A DNA stretch of 22,388 nucleotides, taken from positions 1 to 22,388 of the forward strand of contig CAKZOQ010000217.1 of assembly GCA_937136445.1 (NCBI GenBank). The letters are read 5' to 3'. Shown one piece after another: positions 1 to 7,441 of the stretch (the first letter of the stretch is position 1; each line of letters opens with the position of its first letter). This stretch comes from an uncultured Gemmatimonadota bacterium (GTDB lineage: Bacteria > Gemmatimonadota > Gemmatimonadetes > Longimicrobiales > Gaopeijiaceae). Made by a program: the position numbers and the translations under genes. The notes below the pieces were generated by a model. The model was given only the letters and a program-made list of their open reading frames with translations. It had not been told where the DNA came from and searched no databases.

Positions 1-31
1 AGGAGTTCCCGACCCAGCCTCCGACCTCCGA

Positions 32-56
32 GCCGGCCGGCAGAACGCCGGTCGGT
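32..56. terminator. Possible hairpin terminator downstream of the sugar transferase
   Basis: Arms 32-41 and 47-56 can form a 10-bp stem closed by the loop AGAAC. Read as plus-strand RNA, two of the pairs are G-U wobbles; read as minus-strand RNA, those two become A-C mismatches, so the fold is better for a transcript entering from the left. It lies 7 nt past the stop of the minus-strand sugar transferase. There is no U-tract. It could end either transcript or be a chance fold in GC-rich DNA. Confidence 0.35.
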
Positions 57-62
57 GCGAGG

Positions 63-1316
63 CTACCGGCTGCCCTTCCCCGAGAGCACCACCGCCACGG
101 TCCGCAGCATGATCCGGAGATCGAACACGGGGCCCATGTGGCGGATGTAGTAGAGGTCGTATTCGAGCTTTCGCTTCACGGCTTCCACCGACGACGTGTT
201 CTCGAAGCAGATCTGGGCCCACCCCGTCACGCCCGGCTTCACCAGGTGCCGCAGGTGGTAGTTGGGGATCTGGGACTCGTACTGCCGCACGAGGCCCAGG
301 GCCTCGGGTCGCGGGCCCACCAGGCACATCTCCCCGCGAAGGACGTTCCAGAGCTGCGGCACCTCGTCGAGGCGCAGGAGCCGGGCCAATCGGCCCACGC
401 GGGTGATCCGGGGATCGCCCTCGACGGTCCAGAGGGGACCGTTTCGATCGGCCCCCACCCGCATGGTCCGAAGCTTGTAGATCCGGAAGGGTCGTTCGTC
501 CCGACCCACACGGAGCTGGGTGAAGAAGATGGGTCCCCGATCCTCCAACCTCTGGAGGAGGGCGACGAACACCGTGGGGATCCCCAGCACGGCCAGAATC
601 AGAAGTGACCCCACCACGTCGATGGCCCGACGGATCCGGGCATAGGCGGGGCCACGGATGGGTTGGAGCTCGGAGAGCAGCCATTGATGGGAGAGGTGCT
701 CGGTGGGCAGGCGGCCGGTGGCCTGCTCATAGACGTTCACCATGTCGGTGACGTGGTAGCCGCGGCGAGCCAGCCCCAGAAGCTCCCCCGACGGCAGGCT
801 CGGACCGGCACCGTTGGTGGCGTCGGCCACCACGCCCTGGGAGACCGGCACGCCGTTGGCCACCGCCGCCACCGGGTTCTCGACCACGTAGTCGCCGTGG
901 TCGCGGACGGCCTCCACCAGAGCGTCGGCGGCGGGCCCGTCGCCGTGGACGACCAGGCGGACCGGGCCATTGACCCGCCCCACGACCCGGGCGCTCAGCA
1001 TCCGCCAGGAGGGGAGCGCCAGGAGTACGGCGACGATCTCCGCGGGGAGGAGGCGGCGGGGGAGCTCCAGCACCGGCACCCAGTAGAAGAGCACCGCGAG
1101 GACCCCCATGATGATGAGCCCCGCGGTGGCGGCCTGGGCCAGATAGTGGCCGTCCAGCGGGAGGTCTCGCCGTTCGTAGAGGCCGCTGATGTAGAGCACC
1201 GGGGGGAAGGCGGCCAGGGAGACGGCCATGCGCCAGGCCTCGACACCCGGTGCGAGCCACGCCTGGAGGAGGGCTCCCACGAGGGCGAGCAGCACCACGT
1301 CGCCCAGGAAGAGCAT
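63..1316 (-). CDS. Polyprenyl-phosphate sugar-1-phosphate transferase (initiating glycosyltransferase, WcaJ/WbaP-like)
   Basis: The likely role is to transfer a sugar-1-phosphate from a nucleotide sugar to undecaprenyl phosphate in the inner membrane, the first step of repeat-unit assembly. From the chosen ATG the protein has 417 residues. Several hydrophobic segments fill residues 1-105, and a soluble region with a nucleotide-binding look (LVVHGDGPAADALVEAV, from 121) follows. A further membrane helix lies at about 232-255, and the C-terminal bacterial sugar transferase domain follows it. That domain carries KLRTM (281-285), DEVPQLWNVLRGEM (317-330), LVGPRPE (332-338) and KPGVTGW (360-366). 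The catalytic Asp-Glu and Pro-Arg-Pro-Glu signatures are intact. AAGGAAG lies 10 nt upstream of the ATG at 1316. An overlapping GTG at 1319 is equally possible. The frame stays open to 1511, but that stretch reads as Arg/Pro/Ser-rich non-coding translation. The substrate sugar cannot be read from the sequence. Confidence 0.93.
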   Translation of the reverse strand: MLFLGDVVLLALVGALLQAWLAPGVEAWRMAVSLAAFPPVLYISGLYERRDLPLDGHYLAQAATAGLIIMGVLAVLFYWVPVLELPRRLLPAEIVAVLLALPSWRMLSARVVGRVNGPVRLVVHGDGPAADALVEAVRDHGDYVVENPVAAVANGVPVSQGVVADATNGAGPSLPSGELLGLARRGYHVTDMVNVYEQATGRLPTEHLSHQWLLSELQPIRGPAYARIRRAIDVVGSLLILAVLGIPTVFVALLQRLEDRGPIFFTQLRVGRDERPFRIYKLRTMRVGADRNGPLWTVEGDPRITRVGRLARLLRLDEVPQLWNVLRGEMCLVGPRPEALGLVRQYESQIPNYHLRHLVKPGVTGWAQICFENTSSVEAVKRKLEYDLYYIRHMGPVFDLRIMLRTVAVVLSGKGSR

Positions 1317-1319
1317 CAC

Positions 1320-1536
1320 TCTGCGTCTTCCTTCGATGATCAAAGCGTTGCCAGGCCAGGTTGGGGGGGACCGGACCCCGCCCAACGCGTCGCGGCGGGA
1401 GAGCGGACCGGACGCAGGCCGATCCGCCCGGAGAATCCTACGCGTCCGCAGGCTTCTTGCCAACAGGCCGCTCGCCGACAGGACGCGGGAGGATGTCAGG
1501 GTTCGTCCCACTCGGGCCGGCGCCTATCTTCTCCCG
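1320..1536. promoter_or_regulatory. Divergent intergenic region between the sugar transferase and the wzi-like gene
   Basis: This 217-nt gap must drive both divergent genes. Facing right, TATCTT at 1525-1530 ends 6 nt before the GTG start at 1537, the spacing of a -10 box that would give a leaderless or nearly leaderless message. No good -35 box is seen. Facing left, the AT-richer stretch around 1335-1347 is the only promoter-like DNA, and it sits just before the AAGGAAG ribosome site. GGACCGGAC occurs twice (1368-1376 and 1405-1413), which could be an operator or chance. No small gene was seen here. Confidence 0.35.
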
Positions 1537-3282
1537 GTGTCCCGCACGACCCACCCGACTCCGCCCGAGCCTTCCATCTCCGTGGTCGATCTCCGCGTCC
1601 CCTCGAGCCTCCTCGTCCTCCTCGCCGGGGTGGGTCTGGCCATCGCCGTGCCTGCGACCGCCCAGGAGGAGGTGTCGCCTGCCGCCTGCGAGGACCCGGT
1701 CCGCCTCGTCCCGGAGAGCCTGGAGTCGGTGGATGCCATGCTTCGTCGTCTCCCGTCGCTGGACGCCGAGGTGGACGCGCCCGACCGCACATGGAGCACC
1801 GCGGCGTCGTTGGGGAGGACCCCCCTGTGCGGCGAGGCCCCCTGGCTCGACGGGTGGACCGCCGACGCGGCTCTGGTGACGTCGGGTCTGCGCGCCCTTC
1901 CGGCGCACGCACGCCTCACCGGAACGACCGCGTGGCCGGTGGAGCGCGCCAACGGGCTCCAGTGGACCGGGAAGGGCCTCTCCGGAACGCTCCGGGGCGG
2001 GGTATCCTACCGGTCGGGGGCCCTGACCCTCGAGCTACGACCGGAGCTCGCCTTCGCGGAGAATCGGCCCTACGCCGTCTACGACACGCTCCTCGTGGAC
2101 CGCGACCGCTACGCCTACCCCTGGCACGCCCGCCGCATCGACTGGCCCCAGCGCCACGGCGACGAATCCCTGGTCTGGCTGGGTCCGGGCGAGAGCCGCC
2201 TGGCCCTGGATCTCGGGGCCGTGGAGCTCGCCCTCTCCAGTGAGCAGGTGGTCTGGGGCCCGAGCCTCGCCTATCCCCTCCTCCTGGGGCCCTCGGCGCC
2301 CGGGGTGCCGCACCTCTCGCTCTCGACCCTCCGTGGGCTTCGGCTCGGTGGTCTCGGAACCCTCCGCGGCCAGCTCCTCTGGGGACTGCTCGACGAGTCC
2401 GACCACTTCGACGACGATGGCGACAACGACCGGCGCCTCCTGAGTGGCATCGTCGTCTCCTTTCGACCTTCGGTCTTCCCTGGATTCTCGGTGGGCGCCG
2501 CCTCGCTGGTGCACTCCGACGCCTCCGACCTCCAGGCGGGCGACCTCTGGGCCTTCCTCCAGACACCCACCGAGGGCGAGGACTCGGAAGGGAACGTCTC
2601 CGGCAACGGCCTGGGGAGCCTCTTCGCCCACTGGGCCGTCCCCGGGTCCGGCTTCGAGGCCTGGGTCGAGTGGGGGCGGGACGACTACTCGTTCGACACC
2701 AACGACTTTCTGTCGGAGCCGGACCACACGCAGGCCTGGTCCGCCGGGGTGCAGCAGGTGGCCCGGTGGGGCGCCGACGGGCTGGTGCGGTTCTCCGGTG
2801 AGCTGACGCACCTCACCAACGAGGAGCCCCGGATCCAGGACGACAGCCCCCGGTCCCGGAACGCCTCCTTCTACACCCACGCCTTCCTCCGGCAGGGCCA
2901 TACCCACCGCGGTCAGCTCCTGGGGTCGCCGGTGGGTCCGGGCTCCGATGCCCAGAGGGTGGCCCTCGACCTCCTCCAGGCGGGTCGTCTCTGGGGGCTT
3001 TCCCTGGAGCGGGTGCGGTGGGACGACGACGCCTACGTCCGTTCCCTCAGCCCCGTCGGCGGTTCGGACGGCCACGACGTCGAGCTCACGCTGGGGCTCC
3101 GCCACGCCCGGCCGCTGGGTGCGCTGCGCCTCCATCTGGAGGCCGACGCCCAGCTTCGGCGGAATCGGCTCTGGGCCGACTTCAGTCAGCAGGCGGACGC
3201 CGAAGGAGTGGAGCCTGGCTTCGGCTGGGCGCGGAATCTGCGCGTCGAGGCGGCGGTGAGCTGGATGCCCGGGCGGCGGTGA
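1537..3282 (+). CDS. Wzi-like capsule assembly outer-membrane beta-barrel protein
   Basis: This is a putative outer-membrane barrel of the Caps_assemb_Wzi family; in E. coli, Wzi binds capsule at the cell surface. The protein has 581 residues from GTG 1537. An N-terminal signal peptide has the hydrophobic core SSLLVLLAGVGLAIAV and ends in ATAQ before EEV. The family core appears at about 238-260: VVWGPSLAYPLLLG followed by PSAPGVPHLSLS, matching the usual WGP...N...APG.P pattern. The rest is rich in alternating hydrophobic and polar strands ending in aromatic residues, and the extreme C-terminus is VEAAVSWMPGRR. A GTG at 1582 would give a more compact 28-residue signal peptide and is a serious alternative; neither start has a Shine-Dalgarno site. 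At 566-581 residues it is longer than E. coli Wzi (about 480). It overlaps the flippase by 4 nt, so the two are probably co-expressed. The family call is fairly firm; the anchoring role is inferred. Confidence 0.78.
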   Translation: MSRTTHPTPPEPSISVVDLRVPSSLLVLLAGVGLAIAVPATAQEEVSPAACEDPVRLVPESLESVDAMLRRLPSLDAEVDAPDRTWSTAASLGRTPLCGEAPWLDGWTADAALVTSGLRALPAHARLTGTTAWPVERANGLQWTGKGLSGTLRGGVSYRSGALTLELRPELAFAENRPYAVYDTLLVDRDRYAYPWHARRIDWPQRHGDESLVWLGPGESRLALDLGAVELALSSEQVVWGPSLAYPLLLGPSAPGVPHLSLSTLRGLRLGGLGTLRGQLLWGLLDESDHFDDDGDNDRRLLSGIVVSFRPSVFPGFSVGAASLVHSDASDLQAGDLWAFLQTPTEGEDSEGNVSGNGLGSLFAHWAVPGSGFEAWVEWGRDDYSFDTNDFLSEPDHTQAWSAGVQQVARWGADGLVRFSGELTHLTNEEPRIQDDSPRSRNASFYTHAFLRQGHTHRGQLLGSPVGPGSDAQRVALDLLQAGRLWGLSLERVRWDDDAYVRSLSPVGGSDGHDVELTLGLRHARPLGALRLHLEADAQLRRNRLWADFSQQADAEGVEPGFGWARNLRVEAAVSWMPGRR

Positions 3283-4592
3283 GCGAACCCCGCGCCACCT
3301 CGGTCTTCGCGCGTCTCCACGGCGACGCAGCCGGCATCCTGGCGGTGAAGATCGGGGGGACGGGGCTGGCCTTCGGGGCCCAGCTCGTCCTGGCCCGGGC
3401 GCTGGGCGCGGACGGCCTGGGGGCCTATGCCCTGGCCATGGCGCTCCTGAACGCCCTCCTGGTCTTCAGCCGGATGGGGTTCGACATCTCGTCGCTGCGG
3501 ATCGCTCCGCTCCTGCTCGACGATGACGACCGGCGGGGGCTCGCCGGCTTCCTCCGGGTGAGCCGACGCGTCCCTGCGCTGGCGGCGGTGCTCCTCTCCG
3601 GAGCGGCGGCGGCCGGGGTCGTCCTCGTGATGGAGCCCGGCTTCGTCCGCGCGAGCATCCTCGTGGCCACCGTGGGGCTGCTGCCCTGGACGATGGTGCT
3701 GGTGGATCAGGGGCGCCTGCGGGCGCTGGGCCGCAGGGTGGCGGCCTTCGTGCCCGGCGAGGTGGTCCGGCCCGGCGTGCTCCTCGCCGGGGCCAGCGCG
3801 GGAGCGGCGCTGGGATGGATCGGGGGGTCTTCCGGTGCCCCGCGGGCCGTGGCGCTCCACCTCCTCGCGCTCATCGTGGCGGCCCTCCTCGCCCTTCGCC
3901 TGATGCGGGCCACGGTCCCCACCCCCGTACGCTCCGCCGACCCCGACCTCCGCACCTCCGACTGGATCCGCACGAGCCTGGGGCTGGGCCTGGTCACCGG
4001 CCTCACCGCCCTCCTGGCCCAGGTCGATACCCTCCTCCTGGGCAGCCTGGCCGACCCCGGCGACGTGGGCCTCTTCGCCCTCGCTCGCCGGGTTGCGGCC
4101 CTCCTCGGGTTCGGGCTCCTGGCCGTGAACTCGGCGGTCGCCCCGGACTTCTCCCGGCTCTATCGGGCGGGACGCAGCCGGGAGCTCGCTGCGCTGACCC
4201 GCCGGGCGGCCCTGTTGGCCACGGCCGCCACCCTTCCGCCCGTCCTCGCCTTCGCTCTCTTCGGCCGCTGGATCCTGGGCTGGTTCGGCCCCGAGTTCCC
4301 CGCCGCCTACCCCATGCTCCTGGTCTTCGCCGGAGGACAGCTGGTCAACGCCGCCTGCGGGCCCGTGGCCCTCCTGGCGACCCTCACCGGGCACGCCCGC
4401 ACCACCGCCCTGGTCCTCGCCGGGGCCCTCGCGACGCTGGCGGCCGGCGTCCTCTGGGCGACTCCCCGCTTCGGGGTGCTGGGCACGGCGGTCGTCTCCG
4501 CCGGGGTGATGGCCGGCTGGAATCTCGTGATGGTGGTGGTGGTGCGGGCGATCCTCCGGAAGGGACCCGAGGATGGAGGCGGCCATGGCTGA
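3279..4592 (+). CDS. Wzx-type polysaccharide flippase (MATE/MOP superfamily)
   Basis: The likely role is to flip the lipid-linked repeat unit across the inner membrane. The 437-residue protein is hydrophobic throughout, with about 12 predicted helices. The N-terminal segment (about residues 17-60) contains GGTGLAFGAQLVLARALG and GLGAYALAMALLNALL, typical of polysaccharide biosynthesis flippases. A second conserved block in the middle reads GLVTGLTALLAQVDTLLLG and GDVGLFALARRVA, with SAVAPDFSRLYRAGR after it. The GTG start forms a GTGA overlap with the stop of the wzi-like gene. The same frame is open upstream to 3018, but that part lies inside the barrel gene. The following sulfotransferase starts 8 nt before this stop. 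Flippase identity is well supported; the specific substrate is not known. Confidence 0.88.
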   Translation: MSEPRATSVFARLHGDAAGILAVKIGGTGLAFGAQLVLARALGADGLGAYALAMALLNALLVFSRMGFDISSLRIAPLLLDDDDRRGLAGFLRVSRRVPALAAVLLSGAAAAGVVLVMEPGFVRASILVATVGLLPWTMVLVDQGRLRALGRRVAAFVPGEVVRPGVLLAGASAGAALGWIGGSSGAPRAVALHLLALIVAALLALRLMRATVPTPVRSADPDLRTSDWIRTSLGLGLVTGLTALLAQVDTLLLGSLADPGDVGLFALARRVAALLGFGLLAVNSAVAPDFSRLYRAGRSRELAALTRRAALLATAATLPPVLAFALFGRWILGWFGPEFPAAYPMLLVFAGGQLVNAACGPVALLATLTGHARTTALVLAGALATLAAGVLWATPRFGVLGTAVVSAGVMAGWNLVMVVVVRAILRKGPEDGGGHG

Positions 4593-5532
4593 TGCTCCCT
4601 CCGCCGGGCCTCCCCCGATCTTCGTGGTCGGGGCCCCACGATCGGGCACCCACCTGGTCCGATTCTGCCTGTCGCGCCACAGTCGGCTCCACATCGGGCC
4701 CGAGACCGGCTTCTTCATCTCCATCTACGGGAATCGTCGGTTGGTGCCGCCCCGGGCCTTCCCCGACCGGGCCGACGCCCTCGTCGACGAGCTCCTGCGC
4801 TCCGGCGACCCGACCATGGACGACCTCCTGCCCCTGCGCGACCGGCTCGTGGAGGAGATCCGTACCCGCCGACCGCCGGACTACCGGGCCCTCGCCCGCC
4901 TCCTCCTGAGTGCCCCGGCGAAGGCCGAGGGCAAGCCCCGCTGGGGCGAGAAGACGCCCCTCCACGTGCTCTACGTGGACAACATCCTCCAGCTCTTCCC
5001 CCGGGCGCGGATCATCTTCGTCCGGCGGGAGAGCCGAAACGTCGTCGCCTCCTACCTCCGGAGCCCGCTCCTTCCCGACGACCTGGTCGCCGCGCTGGTC
5101 CAGGTCCGGGCCAGCGTGCGGGCCGGAGCCCGGGCGGTCGCACGCGGTCAGGTATGGGAGGTTCGCTACGAAGAGCTGGTGGCGCGCCCCGAAGCCGTCC
5201 TCCGCGGCGTCGCGGACTACGTGGGCGAGACCTTCGAGGCGGCGATGCTGCGGCCCGGCATGCGGGACTCGTCGTTCGGAGACGGGGAGCTCATGCAGCG
5301 CGAGGAAGGACTGGGCATCATCCAGGAGGACGACGAGTCCGAGAAGTGGCGTCGGACCCTCTCGGAGGCCGAAGGCGACATCGTACGCCGGGTCGTGGAC
5401 GGGGCGCCGGGGACCATCCCGCCAGGGCTTCGCCTGCGACTCGCTCGGCGCTCGGCCGTGCACCGCCTCATGCACCTGCGAAACCGGTGGGGTTGGTACG
5501 GCCTCAAGGCACCAGGCGGCCGACCAGGTTGA
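4585..5532 (+). CDS. Sulfotransferase family protein 1 (Sulfotransfer_3 type)
   Basis: The likely role is to transfer sulfate from PAPS to a hydroxyl of the polysaccharide or its lipid-linked precursor. The protein has 315 residues. The 5'-phosphosulfate loop is VVGAPRSGTHLVR (about 14-26). RWGEKTPLH (119-127) is the block typical of the Sulfotransfer_3 family, and the 3'-phosphate site is IIFVRRESRNVVASYLRS (143-160), with the conserved Arg and Ser. GGAGG at 4575-4579 with a 5-nt spacer favours the ATG at 4585; an in-frame ATG at 4573 would add four residues. The start overlaps the flippase by 8 nt. The 3' end overlaps the convergent methyltransferase by 29 nt. PAPS binding is well supported by motifs; the acceptor is inferred only from context. 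Confidence 0.88.
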   Translation: MADAPSAGPPPIFVVGAPRSGTHLVRFCLSRHSRLHIGPETGFFISIYGNRRLVPPRAFPDRADALVDELLRSGDPTMDDLLPLRDRLVEEIRTRRPPDYRALARLLLSAPAKAEGKPRWGEKTPLHVLYVDNILQLFPRARIIFVRRESRNVVASYLRSPLLPDDLVAALVQVRASVRAGARAVARGQVWEVRYEELVARPEAVLRGVADYVGETFEAAMLRPGMRDSSFGDGELMQREEGLGIIQEDDESEKWRRTLSEAEGDIVRRVVDGAPGTIPPGLRLRLARRSAVHRLMHLRNRWGWYGLKAPGGRPG

Positions 5533-6280
5533 GGAGCACCTCGGGCTTCTGACGGGTGCGCTGCAGCGCCGAGAGACCGGTGTAGAGGGGACGGAAGACG
5601 CCCGGGAAGTAGTGGTGGGCCTCCCACCCCTCGAAGAAGGCGAGGGAGACGTCCCCGAAGCCGACCTCGCCGGCCAGCCGCCGGATGCGGTCGGGGTGGT
5701 TGAACCGGTAGTGGACCGGATAGTGGTAGGCGCCCACCTGCCGACGCCGGACTCTGTGCAGGACCATCTCGTCGAGCCCCAGACGATGCAGGGTGGCGGC
5801 GATGCGGACGAAGTAGTGGCGGCCGTTGGGCGTCAGGAAGAGGAAGACGCCCTGCGGGTGGAGGACCCGGTGGACCGCTTCCAGGAAGGCTCGCGGCTCG
5901 GCCACGTGCTCCATCACCATGAAGGCGTAGGCCACGTGGATGCTTCCCGGCTCCAGCGGCGCGTCCTGGAGCAGGGTCGGGTGCAGCTCCTCGAACGGGG
6001 TGTCGGATCGCTCCAGCGTGTCGTCCGGCTCGACCCCCACCAGGTGGTCCACCTCCGCTCCGATGGCCGCGACATACCTCGGATCCCGCGCCATCCCCCG
6101 CCCCGACCCGATGTCCAGGCAACGGATCGATTCGAGGCCTTCGGACCGCAGTCGCCGAACCTCGTCGAGGACGAAGCGGGTGAAGACGAGTCGTCGATCC
6201 GAGACCTTCCGGAAGCTGAAGCGCCCCGCCAGCTCCCGCATTGTGAGATGGTCGTGGGGCAGTGTAGCTTCGAGGACCAT
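5504..6280 (-). CDS. Class I SAM-dependent methyltransferase (Methyltransf_11/23 type)
   Basis: This is a putative methyltransferase acting on a sugar or a small acceptor in the polysaccharide pathway. From the ATG at 6280 it has 258 residues. The SAM-binding glycine loop is CLDIGSGRGMA (54-64), followed by LVGVEPDD (80-87, acidic residue ending strand 2). A motif-II/post-II region reads IHVAYAFMVMEHVAEP, and VLHPQGVFLFLTPNGRHYF is the usual strand that follows. The C-terminal part (HHYFPGVFRPLYTGL) does not suggest a substrate. There is no Shine-Dalgarno site. The frame remains open upstream, and the translated residues just before the ATG (TRYQQPLPLSSY) look plausible, so a TTG start near 6370 cannot be excluded; that would reach into the divergent gene. 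It reads against every neighbouring gene and overlaps the sulfotransferase tail to tail. Confidence 0.83.
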   Translation of the reverse strand: MVLEATLPHDHLTMRELAGRFSFRKVSDRRLVFTRFVLDEVRRLRSEGLESIRCLDIGSGRGMARDPRYVAAIGAEVDHLVGVEPDDTLERSDTPFEELHPTLLQDAPLEPGSIHVAYAFMVMEHVAEPRAFLEAVHRVLHPQGVFLFLTPNGRHYFVRIAATLHRLGLDEMVLHRVRRRQVGAYHYPVHYRFNHPDRIRRLAGEVGFGDVSLAFFEGWEAHHYFPGVFRPLYTGLSALQRTRQKPEVLLNLVGRLVP

Positions 6281-6361
6281 GTAGGAAGAGAGCGGAAGGG
6301 GCTGCTGGTAGCGCGTCCGGAGTCCGTCGACCGCGACAAACCTCAGACAAGCCCGGGCACG
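6281..6361. promoter_or_regulatory. Short divergent promoter region between two methyltransferase genes
   Basis: These 81 nt separate two start codons pointing apart, so promoters for both should lie here or just inside the genes. TAGCTT preceded by TG at 6263-6270 is a possible right-facing -10 box, inside the left gene's start. No convincing -35 boxes were found, and neither gene has a clear ribosome-binding site. The assignment rests on gene layout only. Confidence 0.3.
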
Positions 6362-7324
6362 ATGCAACGCACCATCCTCGAGCGCGTGAAGCGCCGGCTG
6401 ACTCCCTACCGGGACACCCTGAAGAACCTCCCGATCTTCGCCAAGTACCCCCCGGGGCACTTCTACAGCCCGGTGGTCACACCGGACGAGGTGGAGCGCT
6501 TCTGGCGGCCGGGCCACGGCGAGCGCGACGTACCCGGAGTGGATCTCCGGGAGGAAGCCCAGAGCGCGCTTCTGGAGGAGCTGGCCGTCTTCTACCCGGA
6601 GTTCGACGCGCCTGGAGTTCGCAGCGAGGAGCGGCGGTACTTCCTTCAGAACCGGCAGTATACCAACTCCGACGCCGTCACCCTCTTCTGCATGCTCCGA
6701 CACCTGCGTCCCCGGCGCATCGTGGAGGTGGGCTCGGGCTACTCCTCCGCCCTGATGCTGGACACCCTGGAGCAGCACCCCTGGCCGCTGGAATCCCTCA
6801 CGCTCATCGAGCCCTTCCCGGAACGGCTCGAGTACCTGCTCCACGACTCCGACTTCCAGGATCCTCGCCTGCGGATCGTGGAGGACGTGGTCCAGGAGGT
6901 GGAGATGGCGCCCTTCGACGCCCTGGAGGCCGGCGATCTCCTCTTCATCGACTCGTCCCACGTGGCCCGGATGGGGAGCGACGTCCTCCACCTCTTCTTC
7001 GAGGTGCTCCCGCGGCTGGACCCCGGCGTGACCGTCCACGTGCACGACGTCTTCGCCGGCTTCGAATACCCCCGGCAGTGGCTCGAGGAAGGCCGGAGCT
7101 GGAACGAGGCCTACCTCCTCCGCGCCTTCCTCCAGTTCAACACCCGCTTCCACATCGTGCTCTTCACCTCCTTCATGGAGGACCTCCACGAATCGTGGTA
7201 CCAGGAGCACATGCCGCTCTGCCTGGAACTTCACGAGACCCGCCCCGGGCCGGGTGGTGAGGTGGTCTACCTCCCGAACAAGGGACAGAGCCTCTGGATG
7301 GAGCGGGTGTCCGGCGACGGTTGA
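6362..7324 (+). CDS. Class I SAM-dependent methyltransferase (Methyltransf_24-like), polysaccharide-cluster type
   Basis: The protein has 320 residues from ATG 6362. The N-terminal third (VKRRLTPYRDTLKNLP) lacks a recognised fold. The catalytic Rossmann core begins with RRIVEVGSGYSSALMLDTL (118-136), then LTLIEPFPERLEYLL (146-160), and DLLFIDSSHVARMGSDV (192-208), where the Asp-Ser-Ser-His stretch is characteristic of this group. It continues with PGVTVHVHDVFAGFEYP. The His/Asp-rich centre hints at a metal-assisted O-methyltransferase of the Methyltransf_24 class, but this is an inference. Proteins of this type are common in exopolysaccharide clusters. The upstream frame is open far to the left but lacks family sequence, so the start is taken at the methionine just before QRTILERVK. 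It shows no relation to the divergent methyltransferase beyond the fold, so the pair is not a recent duplication. Confidence 0.83.
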   Translation: MQRTILERVKRRLTPYRDTLKNLPIFAKYPPGHFYSPVVTPDEVERFWRPGHGERDVPGVDLREEAQSALLEELAVFYPEFDAPGVRSEERRYFLQNRQYTNSDAVTLFCMLRHLRPRRIVEVGSGYSSALMLDTLEQHPWPLESLTLIEPFPERLEYLLHDSDFQDPRLRIVEDVVQEVEMAPFDALEAGDLLFIDSSHVARMGSDVLHLFFEVLPRLDPGVTVHVHDVFAGFEYPRQWLEEGRSWNEAYLLRAFLQFNTRFHIVLFTSFMEDLHESWYQEHMPLCLELHETRPGPGGEVVYLPNKGQSLWMERVSGDG

Positions 7325-7350
7325 GTCGGCGCCCGACGGGATGGCGTCCC

Positions 7351-7379
7351 CTGTCGCAACGCGGGGGATCCTCTAAGAT
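7351..7379 (+). promoter_or_regulatory. Possible promoter for the acyltransferase-to-glycosyltransferase operon
   Basis: The 117-nt gap after the methyltransferase contains a striking AT-rich patch, CTAAGATTTTTCT, in otherwise GC-rich DNA. TAAGAT (7374-7379) resembles a -10 box (TATAAT). CTGTCG (7351-7356), 17 nt upstream, is a weak -35 match. The inferred start would leave a leader of about 55 nt before the ATG at 7442. It is the last sizeable gap before a 10.8-kb run of coupled genes, which strengthens the reading. Confidence 0.4.
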
Positions 7380-7441
7380 TTTTCTCTGCCGTCCCCTTCA
7401 CGGCCCCCATCTGGGCCGGAGCCCCCGCCATCCGCAGATCC

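Noticed and set aside
1368..1413. GGACCGGAC direct repeat as an operator
   Set aside because: Two copies of a 9-nt GC-rich word 37 nt apart are weak evidence; noted under the intergenic region but not called a binding site.
1317..1511. N-terminal extension of the sugar transferase to an ATG at 1511
   Set aside because: The added 65 residues are Arg/Pro/Ser-rich with no family sequence, and the ribosome site AAGGAAG fits the start at 1316-1319. The extension would also consume the whole divergent promoter region.
663..2243. Long open frame on the plus strand opposite the sugar transferase and over the Wzi-like gene
   Set aside because: Its translation is dominated by Arg, Gly, Pro and His with no domain, as expected of shadow frames in GC-rich DNA, and it spans two well-supported genes.
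3186..4724. 512-residue minus-strand open frame opposite the flippase
   Set aside because: It has no recognisable domain and is very rich in Gly, Glu, Arg and His; the plus-strand flippase has a clear membrane protein pattern.
4910..6361. Upstream extension of the 6362 methyltransferase through an open frame
   Set aside because: The extension overlaps a sulfotransferase and the minus-strand methyltransferase and has no family sequence; the domain begins after the methionine at 6362.
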